DNA of 64,000 bases, from assembly GCA_947647595.1 (NCBI GenBank), contig CANSKZ010000003.1:1-64000 (forward strand). Reading direction: 5' to 3'. Below are positions 19,366 through 28,109 of this stretch, piece after piece. The notes below the pieces were generated by a model, which was not told the origin of the DNA, did no database searches, and saw only the letters and a list, made by a program, of their open reading frames with translations. The position numbers and the translations under genes are program-made. This stretch comes from an uncultured Clostridium sp. Lineage in GTDB: Bacteria > Bacillota > Clostridia > TANB77 > CAG-508. Position 1 is the stretch's first letter. Each line of letters opens with the position of its first letter.

Positions 19366-19801
19366 AATAGTTCAATTAATGGTGATTATCGCAAGTATTC
19401 TAATTCTAATTGACCAAATAACAAAAATTATTATAACAGCAAAATATGAAATGCCGATAGGAACAGGAATAATAGGAATCACACTTGTCGAAAACACTGG
19501 AATGGCTTTTGGATTCAATAGTGGAAATACCAAAAATATTATTCTGACAATGTTGATATTAGGAATAATCATAAATTTCATACGAAACCAAAAAGATAGA
19601 ATCGATACCAAAACAGCGGTTGCCATCAGCTTAATTTTAGCAGGTGGAATAAGCAATTTAATAGACCGAATAGTAAGAGGCGGAATTGTTGATTTTATTG
19701 ATGTAAAAAATTTTGCGATATTCAATGTAGCGGATTGCTATATTTTTGTAGGATGGATTTTATTGGTGGTTTTTCTTATAAAATTTAACAAGAAATGGTA
19801 G
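19349..19801 (+). CDS. lspA: Lipoprotein signal peptidase
   Basis: 150 residues. LspA is the aspartyl protease that removes signal peptides from diacylated prolipoproteins. Four TM helices and the family blocks DQITKI, VENTGMAFGF, GGISNLIDRIVRGGIVDFID and FNVADCYIFVG, which carry the two catalytic Asp. The start is placed at the tandem ATG behind GAAAGG; the upstream ATG at 19307 lies within the preceding gene without ribosome site. The lipoprotein at 30183 is a likely substrate in this window. Confidence 0.95.
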   Translation: MMKKNKIVQLMVIIASILILIDQITKIIITAKYEMPIGTGIIGITLVENTGMAFGFNSGNTKNIILTMLILGIIINFIRNQKDRIDTKTAVAISLILAGGISNLIDRIVRGGIVDFIDVKNFAIFNVADCYIFVGWILLVVFLIKFNKKW

Positions 19802-19810
19802 GGGAAAACA

Positions 19811-20566
19811 TTGCGTGAAACAGTAAAAATATTAGGAGTACAAATCGATAATGTAAATATAGAGGAAGTAGGACAAATAACAAAAAATCTCATCGAGAAT
19901 AGTCATAAAAAATGCGAATTAATTGTAGCGCCCAATGTAGAATTTATTATGACGGCACAGAAAGATAAAGAGTTTTTTGACATTTTAAATTCTGCAAAAC
20001 TCGCAACGCCAGATAGTGTTGGAGTAGAAATTGGAGCAAAGCTCCAAAAGAAGCCATTGAAACAGAGAATTCCTGGTCAAGCTTATTTTAGGAAAGTATT
20101 AGAAGTGGGCGAAAAAGAAGGGTGGACATTTTATTTTTTAGGTGGCAAAGGCGATACCGTTCAAAGAGCGATTCAAAATGTGAAAAAGCAATATCCTAAT
20201 TTAAAAGTCGTTGGTTCACATGAAGGATTTTTTGAAGAGGATTCCGAAGAAGATGTGATACAACAAATCAACCAATTACAGCCCAATGTTCTATTTGTAG
20301 CAATGGGAGCGCCAGCACAAGAAAAGTGGATTGCGCATCATCAGTATGAATTAAAAGTCGATGTTGCAGCAGGACAAGGCGGAACCTTTGATTACGAGGC
20401 GGGTAATCTAAAAAGAGCACCAAAATGGATTCAAAAATTAGGAATTGAATGGTTATGGCGCTTAATTTTACAACCAAGTCGAATTCGAAGAATGATAGTA
20501 TTACCCATCTATTTAATCAAAATCATGTTCACAAAAGATAAGACAAAAGGGAAATGGAAGGAATAG
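19811..20566 (+). CDS. WecG/TagA/CpsF family glycosyltransferase
   Basis: 251 residues, GT26 family; members add a sugar (for example N-acetylmannosamine) to an undecaprenyl-linked precursor in teichoic acid, capsule or exopolysaccharide synthesis. Features: VAPNVEFIMTAQKD, ATPDSVGVEIGAKL, FFLGGKGDT, VAMGAPAQEKWIAHHQ and GGTFDYEAGNLKRAPKWIQKLGIEWL, a highly typical C-terminal block (shown in part). Starts at TTG behind AGGGGAAAA. It lies between lspA and an RluD-type gene in one tight run of genes. Confidence 0.93.
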   Translation: MRETVKILGVQIDNVNIEEVGQITKNLIENSHKKCELIVAPNVEFIMTAQKDKEFFDILNSAKLATPDSVGVEIGAKLQKKPLKQRIPGQAYFRKVLEVGEKEGWTFYFLGGKGDTVQRAIQNVKKQYPNLKVVGSHEGFFEEDSEEDVIQQINQLQPNVLFVAMGAPAQEKWIAHHQYELKVDVAAGQGGTFDYEAGNLKRAPKWIQKLGIEWLWRLILQPSRIRRMIVLPIYLIKIMFTKDKTKGKWKE

Positions 20567-20575
20567 AAAGAAAAA

Positions 20576-21511
20576 ATGGAAACTAAAAAATACAACATCA
20601 CAGCTGATTTATCTGGTATAAGAATCGATAAGGCAATTGCAATGCAAGAAAAAGAATTATCAAGAGTTGCCATTCAGAGATTATTGGAAGAAGAAAAAAT
20701 TTTAGTGAATGGTAAAAAGGTAAAAGCATCCTATAAAACAGTGTTAGAAGATGAAATAATAATTTTGGAAGAAGAACCTAAAGAAATCAAACTAGAAGCT
20801 GAGAATATTCCACTTGCTATAGTGTATGAAGATGAAGATATTTTGGTTGTAAACAAACAGAAAGGCTTGGTGGTTCATCCGGGAAATGGAAATCCGAATG
20901 GGACTTTGGTGAATGCGATTATGGCACATTGTAAAGATAGCCTTTCTGGAATTGGTGGTGAAATTCGTCCAGGAATTGTACATCGAATCGATAAAGATAC
21001 TTCTGGTTTGTTAATTATTGCTAAAAATGACAAAGCGCATATTCATTTAAGCGAACAAATCAAAAATCATGAAGTGAAAAAAACGTATCTTGCTCTTGTG
21101 CGTGGTCGCATGAAGGAAAACAAAGCGACCATTGATATGCCAATTGCGCGCAGTAGCAAAGAACGAACCAAAATGGCAGTATCCAAACGAGGAAAAAATG
21201 CAGTGACACATGTGACAGCAATTCAAAAATTTGAACATTTTACATTGTTAGAAGTAGTCATTGAAACAGGAAGAACACATCAAATTAGAGTTCATTTAGC
21301 GGAGATTGGTTATCCGATTGTGGGAGATTATGTGTATTCGAATGGAAAAAATCCATTTGGCGTAGTCGGGCAAATGCTTCATAGTAGTAGATTAGAATTT
21401 ACACATCCAACAACAGGTAAAACGATGAAATTAGAAGCAAATTTGCCAGAGTATTTTCAGAAGGTTTTAAACGAGTTACAGGAAGAACCGCAGGATAACA
21501 GAATTAGGTAA
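20576..21511 (+). CDS. RluA/RluD family 23S rRNA pseudouridine synthase
   Basis: 311 residues: N-terminal S4 RNA-binding domain (about 12-75, GIRIDKAIAMQEKELSRVAI) and the catalytic domain with HRIDKDTSGLLIIAKND, where Asp is the nucleophile. VVHPGNGNPNGTLVNAIMAH and ETGRTHQIRVHLAEIGYPI are typical of RluD. It converts specific 23S rRNA uridines to pseudouridine. Downstream neighbour of lspA as in many Firmicutes. Confidence 0.95.
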   Translation: METKKYNITADLSGIRIDKAIAMQEKELSRVAIQRLLEEEKILVNGKKVKASYKTVLEDEIIILEEEPKEIKLEAENIPLAIVYEDEDILVVNKQKGLVVHPGNGNPNGTLVNAIMAHCKDSLSGIGGEIRPGIVHRIDKDTSGLLIIAKNDKAHIHLSEQIKNHEVKKTYLALVRGRMKENKATIDMPIARSSKERTKMAVSKRGKNAVTHVTAIQKFEHFTLLEVVIETGRTHQIRVHLAEIGYPIVGDYVYSNGKNPFGVVGQMLHSSRLEFTHPTTGKTMKLEANLPEYFQKVLNELQEEPQDNRIR

Positions 21512-21531
21512 TGTTTAACGGTCCCAGCTAA

Positions 21532-21560
21532 TTGACAAATTTACATAAATATGATATAAT
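21532..21560 (+). promoter_or_regulatory. Strong promoter with no gene behind it
   Basis: TTGACA, 17 bases, TATAAT, followed within 20 bases by the hairpin terminator at 21580. A second weaker promoter (TTGAAT, 17 bases, TATAGT, near 21623) could serve the gene at 21700. Confidence 0.75.
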
Positions 21561-21579
21561 AAAAGGTAGTGATATTTTA

Positions 21580-21607
21580 GAAATAATCGTTGGATTATTT
21601 CTTTTTT
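21580..21607 (+). terminator. Promoter-proximal terminator
   Basis: Stem GAAATAATC / GATTATTTC with T6. It ends any transcript from promoter 21532-21560 after roughly 40 bases, so it is an attenuator for 21700, the end of a tiny RNA, or the remains of a deleted cassette. Confidence 0.75.
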
Positions 21608-21699
21608 ATTAAAAAATTGATTGAATAGTTGAATTAAAAAAAGTTATATGATATAGTAATAAATGTAGAAATATAAAATACATAAACGGAAGGAAAAAC

Positions 21700-22419
21700 A
21701 TGGAATTAATCAGGCTACAGAAATTTTTAGCAAATCAAGGAATTGCGTCTAGAAGAAAATGTGAAGAGCTTATTTTGCAAGGCAAAGTTAAAGTGAATGG
21801 AAAGCTAGTTACAGAGCTTGGGACAAAAATTAATCCAGAAACAGACGAGGTTATTTGCCAAGGAAAGAAAATAGAAAATCATTCTCAGGATTTTGTCTAT
21901 ATTTTACTAAATAAACCGATTGGCGTTGTAACAACAGCCAAAGACCAATTTCAACGTGAAAGTGTACTAGATTTGGTAAAAGTGCCACAAAGAATTGTTC
22001 CAGTTGGACGTTTGGATATGTATACATCGGGTGCTTTGATTTTGACAAACGATGGTAATTTTGTTTATCAAGTAACGCATCCTAAGCATGAAATTACGAA
22101 AACATACAATGCTACAGTAGTTGGAATTGTCAAACAAGAGGAAATCGAAAAATTAAGAAAAGGCGTGGAAATTGAAGATTATAGAACAAGACCTGCGAAA
22201 GTTAAAATATTAAAAATAGAGCAAGAAAAAAATATTACAAGATTAGAAATTACAATTCATGAGGGAAAAAATAGGCAAGTTCGAAAGATGTGTGAAGCCA
22301 TAGAAAAAAAAGTAATAGCTTTACATAGAAGCAAAATTGGAGAAATTAATGTCAAAGATTTAAAATTAGGAACCTGGCGATATCTAAAAAAATTCGAAAT
22401 TGAGAAATTAAAAATGTAG
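21700..22419 (+). CDS. RsuA/RluB family pseudouridine synthase
   Basis: 239 residues: S4 domain (about 2-60, IRLQKFLANQGIASRRKCEELI), then the catalytic domain with VGRLDMYTSGALILTNDG carrying the Asp nucleophile, and EGKNRQVRKMCEAIEKKV near the C-terminus. Probably RluB (23S rRNA U2605-type). RBS GGAAGG. It is followed by the S1-domain gene, 67 bases away. Confidence 0.94.
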   Translation: MELIRLQKFLANQGIASRRKCEELILQGKVKVNGKLVTELGTKINPETDEVICQGKKIENHSQDFVYILLNKPIGVVTTAKDQFQRESVLDLVKVPQRIVPVGRLDMYTSGALILTNDGNFVYQVTHPKHEITKTYNATVVGIVKQEEIEKLRKGVEIEDYRTRPAKVKILKIEQEKNITRLEITIHEGKNRQVRKMCEAIEKKVIALHRSKIGEINVKDLKLGTWRYLKKFEIEKLKM

Positions 22420-22486
22420 CAAAAGGGTTCTAAGCATATAAAAAATACCCAAGAAAAAATCAAAAAATACAAACGAGGAGAAAAAT

Positions 22487-23292
22487 ATGGAATATCAGAA
22501 ATTTATTCCAGAAGGTTGGAATGATACCAAGCAAAACTTAAATTTACAACAACTACAACAAGCCAAGCAGAATGGAACGATTATGCAAGGTATTGTGGAA
22601 AAATGTGATGAAAATTTTAACTTGCAAATTAATTTAAATAGAGATATAATAGGAGTTATTCCAAGAAATGAGATTGATATTGTGAGTCAGGATGATTTTG
22701 GCATGACTAAACCAAGTATTTGCAAAAATAAAGTAAATCAATTGGTACAATTTAAAGTAAAAGAAATTTATGATGAAAATCATTTGATTTTATCGCGTAA
22801 ACAAGTAGGAAAAGAAGCTTTGGATTGGGCCAAAAATGAATTGGAAGCTGGTATGATTGTCAAACGGAATTGTGAAAAATATTCGAAAGTTTGGTGCTTT
22901 CATTGATATTGGAGGTGGCATTACAGGACTTTTACATATTGAAGATATTTCCATTTCGCGTATTAAATCTCCAGAGGAACGTTTTTTTGTTGGACAAAAA
23001 ATAAATGTTATGATAAAATCAATTGATCCAGAAAATAATAGAATTGTATTATCTTATAAAGAATTACTTGGCAATTGGGAAGAGAATATTCAAGATTTTC
23101 AGGAAAAAATGATTGTGGATCGGCACTGTGAAAGAAGCGGATTCCTACAAAAATGGTCTTTTTATCGAGTTAAAACCAAATCTGGTTGGACTCGCAGAAT
23201 ATAAAGATGGTTTTAAATATGGACAAAAAGTAAAAGTTTATATAAAAAAAATCATCAAAGATAAAAAGAAAATAAAATTATTAATAGTCTAA
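22487..23292 (+). CDS. S1-domain RNA-binding protein (S1/YpfD-like), with two CGG +1 recoding sites
   Basis: 267 residues after two recoding steps. Three S1 OB-fold repeats are visible at about 22-100 (GTIMQGIVEKCDENFNLQI), 120-195 (GMIVKGIVKNIRKFGAFIDI, GLLHIEDIS) and 205-267 (KMIVDGTVKEADSYKNGLFI). Both breaks fall at the same place, the Gly of the G-x-V strand that opens repeats two and three; skipping the C of CGG restores it each time. The protein resembles short Firmicutes S1 homologues. The second break would otherwise scramble the last repeat. Confidence 0.9.
22865..22867 (+). other. CGG +1 recoding site 6 (S1 protein codon 127)
   Basis: In-frame CGG after AAA, then A. Skipping C gives VK-GIVKNIRKFGAF, the canonical S1 start; unshifted frame ends at 22906. 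Confidence 0.9.
23121..23123 (+). other. CGG +1 recoding site 7 (S1 protein codon 212)
   Basis: In-frame CGG after GAT, then C. Skipping C gives VD-GTVKEADSYKNG; unshifted frame ends at 23204. Confidence 0.9.
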
Positions 23293-23308
23293 AGGAGGCG
23301 TGTTAAAA

Positions 23309-24244
23309 ATGGTAGATGATGAAAATATTAAAACTACCGTTTCTCCATTCGCGATTCGAGAAGGAGAAATCAAAAAATTTGACGGGAAAGATGGATATGT
23401 TTCCATAAGTCAAATTATTCACAAAATTAATTTAGGTCATATTAGTGACATTCATTTTGAAATTTTAGATTTGGTGAATCAATTTGAGTTTATGACATCA
23501 AGGCAAATTTATTTTATTTTACAACATAAGGGAGTTGATATTAAATCACAAGATAAGCTAAATGTAAAATTAGAGCAAATGGTAAAATCTAAAATTTTAA
23601 CGAGATATTTCTTTACTTCAGAAGAAGGAAAAGGAATTTATCGTGTGTATTGCTTGGAAAAAATGGGAAAATATTTGCTGAATTCCAAAGAAGTAGAATG
23701 CAAATGGCAACCAACGGATAACACCAAGCCAGTTGCGATGATGAAAAAAAGGTTGGCAGGAAACCAAGTAATTATTGCCTATATGCGAAAAGCAAAGAAT
23801 TTTGATACCTATAAAGTAAAGCCACAAATTACAGCAAAAATGGCTGGAAAGACAATTAAAACGCATGCAGAAGTTAAAATTACAAAAGCAAAAAAATCAA
23901 TTAGTTTGCTTTTTGAAGTGGTCAGAAGAGAACTTGGCTGGGAAGAAAAATTTATAGACAGAATGAGATTGTTCAAAGATTTCTATGAAAATTTTGTACA
24001 ATTTGACTCAGGCTTTGAAATGGTGCCGCAACTGATTTTAGTCTGTGAAGATGAAAAACACATGGTAGAAACATTAAAACAAATTGTAGCAAGTAATGTA
24101 ATGCCTGAAAAAGTTAAAATCTATTTTACAACGGATTTAAAACAAAATTCAACAACTTTGGATAAATCGTTTATTGAATTTGTAAAAGATAAAGATACTG
24201 GTAAATTTAAGGCAAATAATGTAGAAATAAAATTATTAGGATAA
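23309..24244 (+). CDS. Winged-helix, replication-relaxation-like protein
   Basis: 311 residues, not firmly assigned. Residues about 45-130 look like a winged helix (ILDLVNQFEFMTSRQIYFIL, KLEQMVKSKILTRYFFTSE), followed by an alpha/beta part (ISLLFEVVRRELGWEEKFIDRM, VPQLILVCEDEKHMVETLKQ). This order recalls replication-relaxation/MobC-type proteins of plasmids and integrative elements, but no mobile-element machinery is nearby. ATG at 23309 is chosen because GGAGG lies 10 bases upstream; a GTG at 23300 touches the ribosome site. It precedes the Fic-like gene by 18 bases, so they are probably one operon. Confidence 0.6.
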   Translation: MVDDENIKTTVSPFAIREGEIKKFDGKDGYVSISQIIHKINLGHISDIHFEILDLVNQFEFMTSRQIYFILQHKGVDIKSQDKLNVKLEQMVKSKILTRYFFTSEEGKGIYRVYCLEKMGKYLLNSKEVECKWQPTDNTKPVAMMKKRLAGNQVIIAYMRKAKNFDTYKVKPQITAKMAGKTIKTHAEVKITKAKKSISLLFEVVRRELGWEEKFIDRMRLFKDFYENFVQFDSGFEMVPQLILVCEDEKHMVETLKQIVASNVMPEKVKIYFTTDLKQNSTTLDKSFIEFVKDKDTGKFKANNVEIKLLG

Positions 24245-24262
24245 AAAAAGGAGATTAGGCTA

Positions 24263-24919
24263 ATGATGGAGCGATACAATATGACAAAAGAAGAAAATAT
24301 ATTTTTAGCAAAAAAAAATATTGTAAATTCTATCTACTCCAATGCCAAAATAGAAGGATTGAATGTTACTTTTCCAGAAACAGAAGCTTTGTATGCAGGA
24401 GTTAATGTAGGAAGACTTACTATAGATGAAATAGATACTATTCGAAATTTGAAAAGAGCTTGGCAGTTTTTAATCGCCCATGTAGAGGAAGAATTTAATT
24501 TAGATTTTATTTGTAAAATCAATGAAGAAGTGGCACGAGATGAAAGTTTAGGATGGGGAAAATTAAGAACAGGGAAAGTTTTAATTGGAGGAACAGAATA
24601 TGTTCCTCCAATTCCAAATCAGGTGCAAGTGGAAAATGAAATAGAAAGAATCTTAACAATAGAATGTATCACAGAAAGAGCCATTGAATATATGCTTTAT
24701 GGTATGAGAAGTCAGTTATTTTGGGATGGAAATAAAAGAACCAGCATAATTTGTGCCAATAAAATCATGATTGAAAATGGAAAAGGAATGCTCCTTGTCA
24801 AAGATAACAATTTACAAGAATTTTCAAGACTTTTATCTGAATTTTATACGACTGGAAAGAAGGAAACAATAAAAAAATTTATATTTGAAAATTGTATTAT
24901 TGGAATTGATTTTGAATAA
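24263..24919 (+). CDS. Fic-fold protein with altered catalytic motif
   Basis: 218 residues. Fic proteins transfer AMP (or related groups) to target proteins; the motif is H-P-F-x-D/E-G-N-G/K-R. Here it reads QLFWDGNKRTS, with Gln in the place of the catalytic His, so activity may be lost or changed. An N-terminal NAKIEG resembles the inhibitory helix (S/T-x-x-x-E-G/N) with Asn in the Ser position. The fold is otherwise supported by GWGKLRTGKVLIGG and YVPPIPNQV. Co-transcribed with the winged-helix gene upstream. Could be a regulatory or degenerate Fic. Confidence 0.85.
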   Translation: MMERYNMTKEENIFLAKKNIVNSIYSNAKIEGLNVTFPETEALYAGVNVGRLTIDEIDTIRNLKRAWQFLIAHVEEEFNLDFICKINEEVARDESLGWGKLRTGKVLIGGTEYVPPIPNQVQVENEIERILTIECITERAIEYMLYGMRSQLFWDGNKRTSIICANKIMIENGKGMLLVKDNNLQEFSRLLSEFYTTGKKETIKKFIFENCIIGIDFE

Positions 24920-24926
24920 AAAGATA

Positions 24927-24956
24927 CCTTTAAGAAATTATTTTCTTAAAGGTTAT
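24927..24956. terminator. Bidirectional terminator after Fic-like gene
   Basis: Stem ACCTTTAAGAAA / TTCTTAAAGGT between two convergent genes. Confidence 0.8.
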
Positions 24957-25755
24957 TTTGTACAAATTTGCCATTTTCAAATTTATTTTCGATTAAAATA
25001 TTTCCATTATAAATACTAGAAGTATCATTTTCCAATACAATTGGCAAATCTAAATCGTAATAATAATCCTTGTTATCATTGCTTTGAATATGAATTGTGA
25101 AATTAATGTTGTTTTTTAAGTTGTCTAAAGAAATATTTGCCATTTGAAGAAGACGGCCGTCAAAGGAGATTGGTTCATTCGAGGTAACTGTATAATTTTT
25201 TTTGATAGCAGAATTGACGTATTTTAAAGTGATTGGATTAGAACAATCTGTAAAGAAAACAGGAGTATTGGATTGAATATCGTTATTTTTGTTTTCATCG
25301 TTTAAAACGGTAAATTCGATGGAAGTTTGCAGTTTATCGTTTTCATTAAAATTGGCTGTACCAAAATTTAGAGAATCCAAATAATAAATAGACGGCATGC
25401 CTAATTTAGGAGAAGATAGAACAATATTTTCTAACGATAATTTTTTAACTGTGTTAGAGGCATTTAGATTTTCTCCAGAATGATTTAGGTAAATAGCAAT
25501 ATCAGTATATTGTAATATATTTAAAATCCAATTACTTTGTTGGAAAGTAGTATTTTGATTTTCACCATAAGCATTGCTGTATAATATAATTTTGGAAATA
25601 GAAAATGGACTGTTTTTAATATTCTCACTTAAATTTATAGTATCATTTTCGAATCGAGATTTAATCAAAAATTTAGAAAAAATAATTTTGTAAAATAAAA
25701 TAATACATAAGATGAATGAAAGAAAAATGAACAAATATTTAAGAAAATTTTTCAT
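24946..25755 (-). CDS. Membrane-anchored extracytoplasmic protein, function unknown
   Basis: 269 residues, not recognised. One N-terminal TM helix (about 6-30, KYLFIFLSFILCIILFYKII), then an Asn/Ser-rich extracytoplasmic domain predicted to be mostly beta strand. Motif-poor; LDSLNFGTANFNENDKLQ and DNKDYYYDLDLPIVLEND are the clearest strand pairs. The next minus-strand gene upstream (25835) also encodes a membrane protein and the two may form an operon. Confidence 0.65.
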   Translation of the reverse strand: MKNFLKYLFIFLSFILCIILFYKIIFSKFLIKSRFENDTINLSENIKNSPFSISKIILYSNAYGENQNTTFQQSNWILNILQYTDIAIYLNHSGENLNASNTVKKLSLENIVLSSPKLGMPSIYYLDSLNFGTANFNENDKLQTSIEFTVLNDENKNNDIQSNTPVFFTDCSNPITLKYVNSAIKKNYTVTSNEPISFDGRLLQMANISLDNLKNNINFTIHIQSNDNKDYYYDLDLPIVLENDTSSIYNGNILIENKFENGKFVQNNL

Positions 25756-25834
25756 AAGAACACCTCTTAAAAATAAGAATTAATACGAAAAACACATAAG
25801 GCACACATACATGTTTTTCGTATATTTTTTAAGC

Positions 25835-26518
25835 CTAAATATAAATTCCTAAATAATGAATAATAAAAGCAGCAATGATGTAAATTCCTTCAACAGTAAC
25901 GAATTTTTTGAAAGCGATTTTTTCATCGTCTTCATCAAATAAATTGCCAATGGCAAAATACATAAGAAGAACAGAAAGAACATTAGCGAAACTTGATATT
26001 TTACTTGTTATTGATGACATATTAGAGCTGATTATAGTAAGTAAACTAATTACATTAGCTAGAATTACAGGCAATTTTGCAGCTACTACAGTAGTTAGAA
26101 CAGTAATCAAAGATTTTTTTGAATTTTTATTTATAATAAAAATAACGACTGACATTACAATCACAGAAACAAGTGGTGCTAGAATTGTTTTAATATAATT
26201 CAATACAGTTCTACCAAATGAACCCCATGAAAAATAACGAAAGCTAATTGCACCAAATAATGATGCAAGCATCCAAATAATAACCAAAACAATTACAGTT
26301 TTAAAATGCTTATTACTTGTATCATTTGCAATTTCTTGAATTTTTCCAAGAGGATTTTTGAACATTTCTAAAATGAATCCCTTGGTTGCTTTGGCTTCTT
26401 CTTTGACGTTTACATTTTTCATATCCTCTTTTACTTGTCTAACCGTATCCGTTGTTTCGTTTTTAAGTTCTTCCGCGCTCGCAGAAACTTTTTGTTTGAA
26501 ATCATTATTTTCTTCCAT
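25835..26518 (-). CDS. Multi-pass membrane protein, Yip1-like
   Basis: 227 residues. A charged N-terminal helix (EENNDFKQKVSASAEELKNE, about 1-50) is followed by five hydrophobic segments (TVIVLVIIWMLASLFGAISF, TILAPLVSVIVMSVVIFII and others). The pattern fits Yip1/YIF1-type or DUF1282-like bacterial membrane proteins, but no diagnostic motif was found. RBS AAAGGAGAG. Upstream is the promoter region of cassette C on the other strand. Confidence 0.65.
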   Translation of the reverse strand: MEENNDFKQKVSASAEELKNETTDTVRQVKEDMKNVNVKEEAKATKGFILEMFKNPLGKIQEIANDTSNKHFKTVIVLVIIWMLASLFGAISFRYFSWGSFGRTVLNYIKTILAPLVSVIVMSVVIFIINKNSKKSLITVLTTVVAAKLPVILANVISLLTIISSNMSSITSKISSFANVLSVLLMYFAIGNLFDEDDEKIAFKKFVTVEGIYIIAAFIIHYLGIYI

Positions 26519-26741
26519 ATTGACTCTCCTTTTTCATAATTTATAAATGTATTATATAATTCTTAAAAGTTATAGTCAAGAAGTTTTTTGAAATAAAAGT
26601 TGACAGCTTTACAATAACTCCAAATTATGATATATTTATACAATATTCTATTTAAAATAGAGGAAATAAAATATTTCAGAAAGGAGATTAAGATTTATTG
26701 TTACTCGTAAACTTAGGATTAAAAACAAAAAGGAGTTAAAG

Positions 26742-28010
26742 ATGAGAGAAAAAAGAGGTCTGAGGAAATGTTCCAGAAGTAAATTAATTTTTATGATGTG
26801 CCTAGTTGGATTGGGGTTGTTAGCTGTTATACAATATCAACGGTTTGATTCACCCAATCCTATTATAAAAGGTGGTCATATTCAAAGAGCGTATGGTGAA
26901 ATTTTACCGTACTTAGAGGAAGCACCAGAGGATATTACAGCACAGCCATATGAGTCGCATATGCCAGATATTGTTCAAAAGGACATTGAAATAATGTTAA
27001 ATTCTGAGGAAAATTTGGACATCGTATATTATGATATTGAGCATGCGTCTCGAATTCATATTATGAAAAATGAAAATTCACCATCAGGAATATGGTTAGA
27101 AGCGAGAGGAATTATGGATTTTAAAAGAATGTCTGATGAAGTGAATGTAGAAATAATAGTAGATGAAATTTCTTTTTACAAAAGAAAAAATCAAATTATT
27201 ATTTGCGGAACAACAGTAATTAGCGGCAGAGAGTTGACAATATTAGAAATTTCTTTGGACGGAAATGTTTCTTACAAATTTGATGAAACTCTGGATTTAT
27301 ATGGAACAGATATTCCTTACGATGATATCGATATCTATAATAACGAAATGACTCTTGTCAGGAAAGGAAAATCTTTTCAGTTTTACAAATCAGGAAGAAG
27401 GCTCAAACAGAATCAGGGAGAAGATACATTTCCTGGAGGCGAAATTCAAGAAATAAATTACAGTTATATTTTAGATGATAGACAGGATTTGTATTACATG
27501 TATTATTCTACATATAAAAATAATCCATGGGTGTGGTTTGTGAAAGTTGCCGAAGATGTTTCTGAAATTTCAGACCGACAGATTACAGTATTATCAAAAA
27601 CAGATAGAGAAATACGCTATCCTATCTATAAGAAAGATGGAAAATTATATTGTGGACTTTCAAATCCAGAAACGGAAGAAAAGTATGGAGTCAATTATGG
27701 CAGAAGAACAGAAAATTGCTCTATGGAAAAAATAGATTTTGGTATCTATGTGCTGGAATTGAATAAAGAAAATGTAAAAGAAGGAGAGGTCTATCAGGAA
27801 TATAATTCTCAATGGTATGTTAAATGGATATATGATGCACCATACAATGTGTATGAAAAGCGACGAATCAATGGTTTAGATTCGGGGATAGAGGTTCCAT
27901 ATAAGGAAGTAGAGGATTTTGAAGGAAAAAAGATAGGGATTGATGAATTTGAAGAAGTCGTCAAAGAATTTAAGAAAATCTATCAGAAATACGAAAACAA
28001 TGAATTTTAA
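26742..28010 (+). CDS. Orphan cassette C: membrane-anchored secreted protein, hypothetical
   Basis: 422 residues, not recognised. A very basic N-terminus (REKRGLRKCSRSKLIFMM) and one TM helix at about 14-32 suggest a signal anchor; the rest is an extracytoplasmic, strand-rich domain that may be a beta-propeller-like or repeated fold (several SYILDDRQDLYYMYYSTYKN-like runs). RBS AAAAGGAG. A TTGACA at about 26620 suggests a promoter, -10 unclear. The in-frame CGG at 26841-26843 (codon 34) must be Arg; a +1 step would stop eight codons on. Base usage includes more Arg CGN/AGG and Trp than neighbours. Followed by a strong terminator, so monocistronic. Confidence 0.7.
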   Translation: MREKRGLRKCSRSKLIFMMCLVGLGLLAVIQYQRFDSPNPIIKGGHIQRAYGEILPYLEEAPEDITAQPYESHMPDIVQKDIEIMLNSEENLDIVYYDIEHASRIHIMKNENSPSGIWLEARGIMDFKRMSDEVNVEIIVDEISFYKRKNQIIICGTTVISGRELTILEISLDGNVSYKFDETLDLYGTDIPYDDIDIYNNEMTLVRKGKSFQFYKSGRRLKQNQGEDTFPGGEIQEINYSYILDDRQDLYYMYYSTYKNNPWVWFVKVAEDVSEISDRQITVLSKTDREIRYPIYKKDGKLYCGLSNPETEEKYGVNYGRRTENCSMEKIDFGIYVLELNKENVKEGEVYQEYNSQWYVKWIYDAPYNVYEKRRINGLDSGIEVPYKEVEDFEGKKIGIDEFEEVVKEFKKIYQKYENNEF

Positions 28011-28014
28011 CGAC

Positions 28015-28043
28015 GAAGGGCTCGGTTGAGCCCTTCTTTTCTT
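28015..28043 (+). terminator. Terminator of cassette C
   Basis: Perfect stem GAAGGGCTC / GAGCCCTTC with GGTT loop and T-rich tail. Confidence 0.92.
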
Positions 28044-28109
28044 AAAAAAGAAGTTGAAAAAGTTTTCTGGAATAGATATAATAAATATAAAGTGAAAGGA
28101 GAAATTAAA

